This document shows positions 1 through 4,750 of a DNA stretch of 8,313 nucleotides, piece by piece. The stretch comes from Epsilonproteobacteria bacterium 4484_65. Its GTDB lineage: Bacteria > Campylobacterota > Campylobacteria > Campylobacterales > Sulfurovaceae. The position numbers and the translations under genes are program-made. Below the pieces are notes generated by a model. That model worked only from the letters and a program-made list of their open reading frames with translations. It was not told the origin of the DNA and searched no databases. Each line of letters opens with the position of its first letter. Position 1 is the stretch's first letter. Location of the stretch: assembly GCA_002085305.1 (NCBI GenBank), contig NATJ01000033.1, forward strand, positions 1 to 8,313. Direction: 5' to 3'.

Positions 1-185
1 GTTTGGTAGCCTTTCTCTTCTATCTCCTCAGCTGTAATGACTTCAACATTTGAAGTAGTATTCTGAATAGATTGTGCTGTTTTGTTGGTAGAGACTACGG
101 TGATAGGTTCCAGTGTTTCGTCTGCGTATGTGTTTGTTGTAAGAAGTAGTGTAGCCGTTATAAGGCTGAGTGATTTGATTGCCAT
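1..185 (-). CDS. TonB-dependent outer-membrane receptor, N-terminal part (runs off the left edge)
   Basis: Read on the minus strand, an ATG at 185-183 opens a frame of 61 codons that stays open to the window edge. A ribosome site AAGGAA (complement of 196-201) lies 10 nt upstream. The product starts with a Sec signal peptide: MAIK, a hydrophobic stretch at residues 6-17, then a likely cut after TYA (residue 21). The mature end begins DETLEPITVVST, which fits a TonB box (about 26-32). The following NTTSNVEVITAEEIEEKGY resembles the start of the plug domain of ligand-gated outer-membrane channels. Such proteins import ferric siderophores, haem, cobalamin or other scarce ligands using TonB-ExbB-ExbD energy. 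The substrate cannot be told from this fragment, because the barrel lies outside the window. The gene diverges from dapD and has a paired palindromic repeat in its upstream leader. The family call is fairly firm; specificity is unknown. Confidence 0.85.
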   Translation of the reverse strand, partial: MAIKSLSLITATLLLTTNTYADETLEPITVVSTNKTAQSIQNTTSNVEVITAEEIEEKGYQ

Positions 186-218
186 TTTGTTGTTATTCCT
201 TGGTATGTTTAATAATCA

Positions 219-288
219 GGAAGTGGAGACTTCAGTCCCACAAAAAATTAAGTTGCAAAGTGCAGGTGGGACTAAAGTCTCCACTTCC
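219..288. repeat. Paired REP-like palindrome (REPIN-like) upstream of the TonB receptor gene
   Basis: Two 23-nt arms, 219-241 and 266-288, are reverse complements with one mismatch (22 of 23), separated by a 24-nt AT-rich loop. Each arm is itself an imperfect palindrome: GTGG..GACT pairs with AGTC..CCAC, with one bulged base. Two inverted copies of a small imperfect palindrome around a short spacer is the layout of a REPIN. The pair lies 33 nt upstream of the receptor ATG, so it would sit in the mRNA leader if transcription starts further upstream. It could instead be a strong hairpin affecting expression in either direction. Its sequence differs from the 3399-3494 element. Assignment to a repeat family needs genome copy number. 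Confidence 0.7.
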
Positions 289-295
289 GAGCGTA

Positions 296-313
296 TAATA
301 ATATAAATGATTA
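296..313 (-). promoter_or_regulatory. Tentative promoter/operator of the TonB receptor gene
   Basis: An AT-rich inverted repeat, TAATAAT-ATAA-ATGATTA (6 of 7 bases pair between halves), overlaps a minus-strand TATTAT that could be a -10 box. Its base content recalls Fur sites of this phylum, but the spacing (7-4-7) does not match the 7-1-7 Helicobacter consensus as I remember it. In such AT-rich DNA this could easily be chance. It is listed because iron control is common for TonB-dependent receptors. Confidence 0.2.
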
Positions 314-529
314 AATGTTTAGTGCAGGAGGAGAAGTTTTATACTCTTGTATTTTAAAGGCATATTTATGGTACTGGAAATTGCTGTCTATCGTACACAA
401 CTTGTTGAGTGTTGAGTACATCGCAATGATTGCTAATGAGAAGTAGCGTCTAGTATAGCCTCTAAGGTGTTTCATAAGTGGAATTTTACATCAAAGTAGC
501 TTATTAAATAGCTATTAAATAAAAAAAAG
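314..529. other. Divergent intergenic region, no gene found
   Basis: This stretch between the receptor gene and the dapD promoter has no convincing frame on either strand. The only visible details are an AGGAGGAG at 326-333 with no start codon at useful distance, and a 7-bp tandem repeat GTTGAGT at 404-410 and 411-417. The latter could be a direct-repeat operator or chance. I see no tRNA or riboswitch-like fold. Confidence 0.5.
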
Positions 530-535
530 TATAAT
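530..535 (+). promoter_or_regulatory. dapD promoter -10 box
   Basis: A perfect TATAAT follows an A tract at 521-528 and an AT-rich upstream stretch, the usual sigma-70 promoter form in Campylobacterota, where the -35 box is poorly conserved. Transcription would start near 542, giving a leader of about 33 nt that includes AGGAGA at 564-569, 5 nt before the dapD ATG. Confidence 0.7.
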
Positions 536-574
536 AGCTTTAATTATTATAACTATAACATTCAGGAGAATTCA

Positions 575-1768
575 ATGGCAATTGAAACAGTAACATCAAC
601 AGACGCATTTAAACAACTAGTAACAGAGGTTACTTCACAAGCAGGCTACAGAGAGCCTATGGCATTTGGTATCGCGAGAGTTGACAGAGGTCAGAAAAAC
701 GCAGAAAAAGTACTTCAGGCAAACTTCGGACTTATCAACTGGAAAGAGAATTTTGGTTCAGCAGCTGTATTTATCAAAGCACTTGAAGAAGCAAAATGTA
801 CTGTAGACTTTTCAGGTTCTGAATTTGTGGCAACGATCAACGATAACTTTGTAGCCAATGCAATGGCAGCATTTGCTCCATATGTAGCAGAAGCAACAGG
901 TGATGCACATAAAAATGTACAAGTGATCAAAGCACTTGCAGCAATGGAAGATATCGGTAAAGATTTCAGAATTGTATTTTTGTTTGAAGATGCAAATGCC
1001 CAGAGTGTAGAAGCAGTTTACTTGAAACTTTATGCACTTTCTCTTTCTAAAGCTGAGTTAAGAAAAGTAAATCTGAATGGTGCGTTTGGTATCTTGTCTA
1101 ACGTAGCATGGGTAGGAAACACACCATACGAACTTGACTACCTTAGAGACAATGAGATCGAAATGAAACTTAACGGTACTTACCCAACGGTAGATTCTGT
1201 AGATAAATTCCCAAGATTCTTACAGCACGTGATCCCTGCAGACAATACACGTATCCTGGAAGCATCTAAAGTACGTATGGGTGCTCAGCTTGCTGCTGGT
1301 ACAACTGTAATGCCTGGTGCTTCATACATCAACTTTAATGCCGGTACACTTGGTCCTGTAATGGTTGAGGGCCGTATCTCTTCATCTGCTATCGTTGGTG
1401 CCGGATCAGATGTTGGTGGTGGTGCAAGTATCCTTGGTGTACTTTCCGGAACAGATGGTAACCCTATAAGCATCGGTGAAAACACTCTTCTTGGTGCAAA
1501 CTCAGTAACAGGTCTTCCTCTTGGAGATGCTTGTATCGTAGATGCGGGTATCACTATCTTGGCTGGTACGAAGATCAAGATCGCTCCTGAAGAGTTAGAG
1601 AAGATCAAAGCAGCAAATCCTAACGATACACTTGATAGTAAAACGACTTTCAAAGGTGAAGAGCTTCAAGGACTTGACGGTATCCACTTTAGACAAAACT
1701 CTATGACAGGCGAGATCATCGCTAGAAGAAGTACAAGAGAAGTGAAGTTAAACGCGGATCTACATTAA
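575..1768 (+). CDS. dapD: 2,3,4,5-tetrahydropyridine-2,6-dicarboxylate N-succinyltransferase (long form)
   Basis: This cytoplasmic enzyme transfers succinyl from succinyl-CoA to tetrahydrodipicolinate, in the diaminopimelate branch that supplies lysine and peptidoglycan. The product is 397 aa, near the roughly 386-401 aa of the Campylobacter and Helicobacter enzymes and longer than the 274-aa E. coli type. Residues 1 to about 220 form the N-terminal domain. From about residue 230 the chain has imperfect hexapeptide repeats of a left-handed beta helix (VRMGAQLAAGTTVMPGA, SAIVGAGSDVGGGASILG, ISIGENTLLGANSVTG). The segment YINFNAGTLGPVMVEGRIS matches the actinobacterial/epsilonproteobacterial DapD class. 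Its Glu265 in VEGRIS aligns, from memory, with the catalytic Glu of the Mycobacterium enzyme. The start has a good ribosome site (AGGAGA) and a promoter close by. The 78-aa gene follows after 3 nt, so the two are probably cotranscribed. The frame is intact and the identity is firm. Confidence 0.95.
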   Translation: MAIETVTSTDAFKQLVTEVTSQAGYREPMAFGIARVDRGQKNAEKVLQANFGLINWKENFGSAAVFIKALEEAKCTVDFSGSEFVATINDNFVANAMAAFAPYVAEATGDAHKNVQVIKALAAMEDIGKDFRIVFLFEDANAQSVEAVYLKLYALSLSKAELRKVNLNGAFGILSNVAWVGNTPYELDYLRDNEIEMKLNGTYPTVDSVDKFPRFLQHVIPADNTRILEASKVRMGAQLAAGTTVMPGASYINFNAGTLGPVMVEGRISSSAIVGAGSDVGGGASILGVLSGTDGNPISIGENTLLGANSVTGLPLGDACIVDAGITILAGTKIKIAPEELEKIKAANPNDTLDSKTTFKGEELQGLDGIHFRQNSMTGEIIARRSTREVKLNADLH

Positions 1769-1771
1769 GAT

Positions 1772-2008
1772 ATGAATGACGAAAATGTAGTAGAACGTGT
1801 GTGCCTTTTGGCACTCATGAAAAAAGAAGCAGATGAAACACTCTCTGATGTGCAAAAGATGCTTGTTGAAACGGGTATGTTTGACATGAAAGAGTGTAAA
1901 ACTGTTTTTAAAATGTTGAAATCTGAACAATATATCTCAGAAGATGGTGGTCTTACTATGAAAGGTGTTATGGAAGCCAAACTGGCTGAGGAAATGTTTA
2001 AACAATAA
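1772..2008 (+). CDS. Small hypothetical protein, possible mini winged-helix
   Basis: This 78-aa frame begins 3 nt after the dapD stop with no clear ribosome site, so it is probably translated by coupling with dapD. I do not recognise a named family. The protein is charged and mostly helical: helix about 4-20, helix about 24-32, helix about 38-49, then YISEDGGLTMKGVMEAK and a final helix. A third helix followed by YI, an acidic turn, 'GGLTMKG' and another helix is the pattern of the wing in MarR/PadR-like winged-helix domains. That suggests a very small nucleic-acid-binding or protein-binding domain, but this is inference from pattern only. There is no signal peptide or membrane segment, and two isolated Cys (11, 42). 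Codon use resembles its neighbours and the frame is clean, so it is probably a real gene. Linkage to dapD may simply reflect operon position. Confidence 0.7.
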   Translation: MNDENVVERVCLLALMKKEADETLSDVQKMLVETGMFDMKECKTVFKMLKSEQYISEDGGLTMKGVMEAKLAEEMFKQ

Positions 2009-2061
2009 ATATTTGATTTTAGTATGTTTTGCAAATAGCCTTTTATATAAAGTGTGGTGTT

Positions 2062-2150
2062 GTTGCTCTCTTCATTTTTTTAAAAAAAACGAAGCAAAAA
2101 ATCGTCGTTGCTCTCGAATCGCTTTGCTTTCAAGGGCGTTCGCAACGACA
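2062..2150. repeat. Palindromic dispersed-repeat-like element in the gap before the S4 gene
   Basis: Two adjacent structures fill this gap. First, CTTCATTTTTTT / AAAAAAAACGAAG (2070-2094) is a near-perfect A/T palindrome. Second, 2104-2149 folds as a hairpin: GTCGTTG (2104-2110) with CAACGAC (2143-2149), then CGAA (2115-2118) with TTCG (2139-2142), then CGC with GCG. A 9-bp direct repeat GTTGCTCTC occurs at 2062-2070 and 2107-2115. Read on the minus strand the hairpin contains GTCGTTGCGAACG and GAAAGCAAAGCGATTC. This resembles the widespread bacterial repeats of the TCATTGCGAGCGAAGC type, by recollection. It may also end or attenuate transcription between the dapD unit and the S4 gene. Confidence 0.55.
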
Positions 2151-2173
2151 CTATTTTATAGAAGGAGTGTAAT

Positions 2174-2419
2174 ATGCGTGTAGACAAATGGCTCTCAGCT
2201 GTAAATGTAGTAAAACGTCGTACCATTGCTACTGATATGCTCAAATCAGGTGTTGTACTTGTAAATGGTATGAAAGCTAAAGCATCAAAAGATGTGAAGG
2301 TTGGAGACAAAGTTACGATAGAGTACCTTAAAGGTGCGAAGCATTATGAAGTTCTGCGGATCCCTACGACAAAGACGATACCTAAGAGTCAAAAAGAAGA
2401 GTATGTTAAGGAGCTTTAG
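2174..2419 (+). CDS. RNA-binding S4 domain protein (Hsp15/HslR-like)
   Basis: This 81-aa cytoplasmic protein is almost entirely one S4 domain. MRVDKWLSAVNVVKRRTIA is the characteristic first helix, and SGVVLVNGMKAKASKDVKVGD is the helix-loop-strand segment (about 25-45) that grips structured RNA. It ends with a short basic tail. Hsp15 of E. coli is about 133 aa and rescues stalled 50S subunits carrying peptidyl-tRNA; this protein has the S4 core but lacks the long basic tail, so an identical role is not assured. The start has a strong ribosome site, GAAGGAG (2161-2167), 6 nt before the ATG. The TAG stop abuts the trpD ATG (TAGATG), so the two genes are surely cotranscribed and probably translationally coupled. 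In Campylobacter an S4-domain gene also lies near tsaE and lptB, as I recall. Domain call firm, function open. Confidence 0.88.
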   Translation: MRVDKWLSAVNVVKRRTIATDMLKSGVVLVNGMKAKASKDVKVGDKVTIEYLKGAKHYEVLRIPTTKTIPKSQKEEYVKEL

Positions 2420-3397
2420 ATGAATATCAAACAGCAATTTGAGAAATTATTTAACAATGAATTATCTACAGAAGATGCAAGAGCATTTTTGATAGACCTT
2501 TATGAAAAAGGTGAGAGTGGGTCTGATATTGCAGCGGCTGCTTCTGTGATGCGTGAACATTCTATAAAGCTTCCTCTCTCTGCTGAACTTCAGGAGAAAG
2601 CTATAGATGTGGTAGGTACGGGGGGAGACAAGAGCGGGAGCTTTAATATCTCTACTACCGTTTCACTTCTTCTGGCTTCTTTGGGGTGTGTGGTAGCGAA
2701 ACATGGGAATAGAAGCATTACTTCCAACTCCGGTTCTGCGGATGTACTTGAAGCATTAGGTATCAACCTTAATCTTTCAGTTGAAAACCAGATCAAGATG
2801 CTTGAAGAGACAGGATTTTGTTTTATCTTTGCGATGAACCATCATCCTGCTATGAAACATATCATGCCTATACGAAAGTCCATTGATCATAGGACTATCT
2901 TTAATATATTGGGTCCACTCACCAATCCTGCAGGTGCAAAAAAATACCTTCTTGGTGTTTTTGACCCCTCTTACATCAAACGTATGGCAGAAGCACTACT
3001 TGAATTAGATACAAAACGTGCGTTTGTCGTGAGTAGTCAAGATGGTATGGATGAGATATCACTGGCATGCAATACCTCTTTTGCCTATGTAGAGGCAGGG
3101 CGTATCTCAGAAGGTGAGATCAATCCTACCGCCTTTGGATTTAAACAAGCCCCTAAAGAGGCGATACTTGGTGGAGATGCCACTTTCAATGCGCAGATCA
3201 CCAGAGATATTTTTTCAGGTGAAGAGGCTGGTGCAAAAAGAGACATTGTTGTGCTGAACGCCGCATTTGCACTTTTTGTAGATGGTAATGTAAGAGATAT
3301 TCAAGAAGCTATAGCGTTAGCAGAGAGTGGGCTTGACAGTGGTAAGGCTAAAGAGCATTTGAATTTTATGGCAAAAGTTAGTCAGAAGTTAACATAA
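2420..3397 (+). CDS. trpD: Anthranilate phosphoribosyltransferase
   Basis: The enzyme joins anthranilate to PRPP to make phosphoribosyl-anthranilate, the second step of tryptophan synthesis, in the cytoplasm. The 325-aa product is close to the usual 330-345. Family motifs are present in order: VVGTGGDKSGSFNIST (64 on) and KHGNRSITSNSGSADVLEALG (94 on) for PRPP binding; RTIFNILGPLTNPA (158 on), whose Arg is in the anthranilate pocket; and DGMDEIS (208-214), whose Asp211-Glu212 bind magnesium. The full motif set argues against the TrpD2/YbiB paralogue family. The ATG directly follows the S4 stop. No other trp genes are nearby, so tryptophan genes appear scattered here, with trpD placed in a cell-maintenance cluster. 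A REP pair begins 2 nt after the stop and may protect the 3' end or reduce read-through into tsaE. Confidence 0.94.
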   Translation: MNIKQQFEKLFNNELSTEDARAFLIDLYEKGESGSDIAAAASVMREHSIKLPLSAELQEKAIDVVGTGGDKSGSFNISTTVSLLLASLGCVVAKHGNRSITSNSGSADVLEALGINLNLSVENQIKMLEETGFCFIFAMNHHPAMKHIMPIRKSIDHRTIFNILGPLTNPAGAKKYLLGVFDPSYIKRMAEALLELDTKRAFVVSSQDGMDEISLACNTSFAYVEAGRISEGEINPTAFGFKQAPKEAILGGDATFNAQITRDIFSGEEAGAKRDIVVLNAAFALFVDGNVRDIQEAIALAESGLDSGKAKEHLNFMAKVSQKLT

Positions 3398-3398
3398 T

Positions 3399-3494
3399 GT
3401 AGGTCGGGGTGTCCCCTCCCCGACTTCCAAATTTAATATACAAAAAAGTTTTTTATATGCAAATTAATGTCGGGGAGGGGACACCCCGACCTAC
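3399..3494. repeat. Perfect inverted-pair REP element (REPIN) with GTAG foot
   Basis: Two 26-nt arms, 3399-3424 and 3469-3494, are exact reverse complements around a 44-nt AT-rich loop. Each arm starts (read inward) with GTAG followed by an internal hairpin: GTCGGGG pairs with CCCCGAC around an 8-nt loop. A GTAG or GGAG tetranucleotide next to a GC-rich imperfect palindrome is what REP-associated tyrosine transposases (RAYT/TnpA-REP) recognise. The loop is itself partly palindromic (AAAAAAGTTTTTT at its centre), so the whole 96 nt can fold as one long cruciform. The GC-rich arms contrast sharply with the AT-rich surroundings. The element sits exactly between trpD and tsaE. Confidence 0.85.
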
Positions 3495-3500
3495 GAGGGA
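3495..3500 (+). promoter_or_regulatory. Ribosome binding site that fixes the tsaE start
   Basis: GAGGGA begins on the first base after the REP pair. Its GAGG core is 6 nt before the ATG at 3505, a good spacing. No comparable site precedes the GTG at 3409 or the ATG at 3457, both inside the repeat. A folded repeat would abut this site and could limit ribosome access. Confidence 0.65.
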
Positions 3501-3504
3501 AGAA

Positions 3505-3918
3505 ATGATAAAAGAGATACAAGCTTCATTAGACAAATTAAATAAAGTAGTTGATTATCTACAAAATAATTTGCCTTCTAATGCTATCATATTCCTAAGA
3601 GGTGATCTAGCCGCAGGGAAAACCACACTGACCCAAGCCATAGCAAATGCAAAAGGTATAGAAGGTGAAGTCACTTCTCCTACTTTCTCTTTGCAACACT
3701 GCTATGGTGAAGGACTTTATCATTATGACCTTTATCGTCTAGACCATGAAGAGTTCATGCAACTGGGGCTCTTTGAAGAGTTTGAGAAAGAGGGTTGGCA
3801 TATGGTAGAGTGGGGCTCTGATACACTTAAAGCCTTTTTAGAAGGTGTAGGCTATAATGTTGTCACGATAGATATAGAACCCAAAGAAAATAGTAGAATC
3901 TATAGGATAGCAATATAA
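3505..3918 (+). CDS. tsaE: tRNA threonylcarbamoyladenosine biosynthesis ATPase TsaE
   Basis: TsaE is the P-loop ATPase that works with TsaB and TsaD to place the t6A modification at position 37 of ANN-decoding tRNAs. From the ATG at 3505 the product is 137 aa, the usual size. Motifs: Walker A GDLAAGKTT (33-41), SPTFSLQHCY after it, YHYDLYRL (about 72-79) and VEWGS (about 101-105), all typical of the family. The open frame extends upstream to a GTG at 3409, but those 32 codons are simply the REP element read as protein (VGEGTPRPT is the repeat arm). The ATG at 3505 has its own ribosome site, so I chose it. The stop overlaps the lptB start by one base (TAATG), giving tight coupling. The tsaE-lptB pair is conserved in Campylobacter and Helicobacter, as I recall. 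Confidence 0.93.
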   Translation: MIKEIQASLDKLNKVVDYLQNNLPSNAIIFLRGDLAAGKTTLTQAIANAKGIEGEVTSPTFSLQHCYGEGLYHYDLYRLDHEEFMQLGLFEEFEKEGWHMVEWGSDTLKAFLEGVGYNVVTIDIEPKENSRIYRIAI

Positions 3919-4640
3919 TGCATACACTTGAAGCTAAAAACCTTTCTAAAACCATTAAAAAGACTAAGATCGTACATGATATCTCTCTTGTAGTAAAGAG
4001 TAAAGAGATCGTTGGTCTATTGGGCCCCAATGGTGCAGGTAAAACGACATCATTCTATATGGTGTGTGGTTTAACCGGGGCTACAAGTGGTGAAGTTTTT
4101 TTGGATGGTGAAAATGTTACCCAACTGCCTCTAAGTAAACGTGCACAAATGGGTATAGGATATTTACCTCAAGAGTCAAGCATCTTTAAAGACCTTACGG
4201 TTGAAGAGAACCTTCTCATCGCAGCAGAAGCACTTAACATTAAAGAAGAGATCATTGAACCACGTATAGAAAAATTACTTGAGATCTTCAATATTGAACC
4301 TATCCGTAATCGTCAAGGGATACGTCTAAGTGGAGGAGAGAGAAGAAGGGTTGAGATAGCTAGAGCATTGGTAGGTGAACCGAAATTCTTACTTCTTGAT
4401 GAGCCTTTTGCCGGGGTTGATCCTATTGCAGTTCTTGATATTCAAAATATTATCAAACAACTTGTAGATCTGGATATGGGTATTCTGATCACTGATCATA
4501 ATGTACGTGAAACGCTGGGTATCTGCGATAGGGCCTATGTAATGCGCTCCGGAGAGATGCTTGCTACCGGAACCAGTGATGAGATTGCAAATGATGAGAA
4601 CGTAAGAAAACATTATCTGGGTGAAGATTTTACGTTTTAG
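3918..4640 (+). CDS. lptB: LPS export ABC transporter ATP-binding protein LptB
   Basis: LptB is the cytoplasmic ATPase dimer of the LptB2FG complex that extracts lipopolysaccharide from the inner membrane and drives it along LptC-A-DE to the cell surface. The 240-aa product matches the family length (241 in E. coli). Motifs: Walker A GPNGAGKTT (36-44), the LptB-specific SFYMVCGL after it, Q-loop near YLPQESSIF, signature LSGGERRR (137-144), Walker B LLLDEP with Asp161-Glu162, and switch His194 in ITDHNVRETL. The near-invariant ITDHNVRETL and the C-terminal HYLGEDF distinguish it from branched-chain amino-acid ATPases. The start overlaps the tsaE stop by one base. In Campylobacter and Helicobacter the next gene is rpoN, from memory. 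Here a hairpin-rich segment and an unrelated gene follow instead. Confidence 0.96.
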   Translation: MHTLEAKNLSKTIKKTKIVHDISLVVKSKEIVGLLGPNGAGKTTSFYMVCGLTGATSGEVFLDGENVTQLPLSKRAQMGIGYLPQESSIFKDLTVEENLLIAAEALNIKEEIIEPRIEKLLEIFNIEPIRNRQGIRLSGGERRRVEIARALVGEPKFLLLDEPFAGVDPIAVLDIQNIIKQLVDLDMGILITDHNVRETLGICDRAYVMRSGEMLATGTSDEIANDENVRKHYLGEDFTF

Positions 4641-4650
4641 ATTGATAGGA

Positions 4651-4730
4651 CAGAAAATGGGCAAAGCCCATCTTTCCTGCGCTAACACTGGGTTCCACTC
4701 AGCGTGGAGCTCATGCACCTTGGTGCTTGA
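4651..4730. repeat. Cluster of hairpins, probable REP-like repeat after lptB
   Basis: Three potential hairpins lie head to tail. The first is ATGGGC-AAA-GCCCAT (4657-4671), extended by flanking AGAAA/TTTC pairing. The second pairs 4689-4698 with 4704-4713 (TGGGTTCCAC with GTGGAGCTCA, 10 pairs including two G-U, loop of 5). The third is TCATGCACC with GGTGCTTGA (4711-4730, one mismatch, tight loop). The second and third share bases 4711-4713 and would compete. The GTTCCAC..GTGGAGC core resembles common bacterial REP hairpins. No run of T follows, so a simple intrinsic terminator is not shown, but the segment may still end the lptB transcript. Confidence 0.6.
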
Positions 4731-4737
4731 TAAAAAT

Positions 4738-4742
4738 AGGAA
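4738..4742 (+). promoter_or_regulatory. Ribosome binding site for the TIGR02757 gene
   Basis: AGGAA is 8 nt before a TTG at 4751, a good spacing. The earlier in-frame TTG at 4727 has no such site and lies inside the last hairpin of the preceding repeat, so 4751 is preferred as the start. Confidence 0.6.
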
Positions 4743-4750
4743 TATTAGTA

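Noticed and set aside
82..306. 74-aa + strand open frame at the left end
   Set aside because: It lies antisense to the signal peptide and plug start of the TonB receptor and then runs through the 219-288 repeat; no ribosome site.
326..382. Strong AGGAGGAG (326-333) with a 15-codon frame from ATG 368
   Set aside because: Spacing of more than 30 nt and the tiny frame ending at TGA do not support a gene.
404..417. Tandem GTTGAGT repeat as a response-regulator site
   Set aside because: Only two 7-bp copies, with no promoter in register; may be chance.
715..1653. Minus-strand frames inside dapD (715-930 and 1285-1653)
   Set aside because: They are antisense shadows of a clear DapD protein with no own ribosome site or recognisable product.
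1965..2310. Frames 1965-2183 (+) and 2080-2310 (-) over the repeat gap
   Set aside because: They overlap the ends of real genes and translate low-complexity repeat DNA.
3409..3504. GTG at 3409 (and ATG at 3457) as tsaE start
   Set aside because: Both fall inside the inverted repeat; the added residues are the translated repeat, and the ATG at 3505 has a proper ribosome site and gives the normal family length.
4657..4679. Classical intrinsic terminator after lptB
   Set aside because: A 6-bp stem with a 3-nt loop is there, but it is followed by CTTTCCTG rather than a T run, so termination is not shown.
4727..4750. TTG at 4727 as start of the TIGR02757 gene
   Set aside because: It is inside a hairpin and lacks a ribosome site; AGGAA precedes the TTG at 4751 at the right distance.
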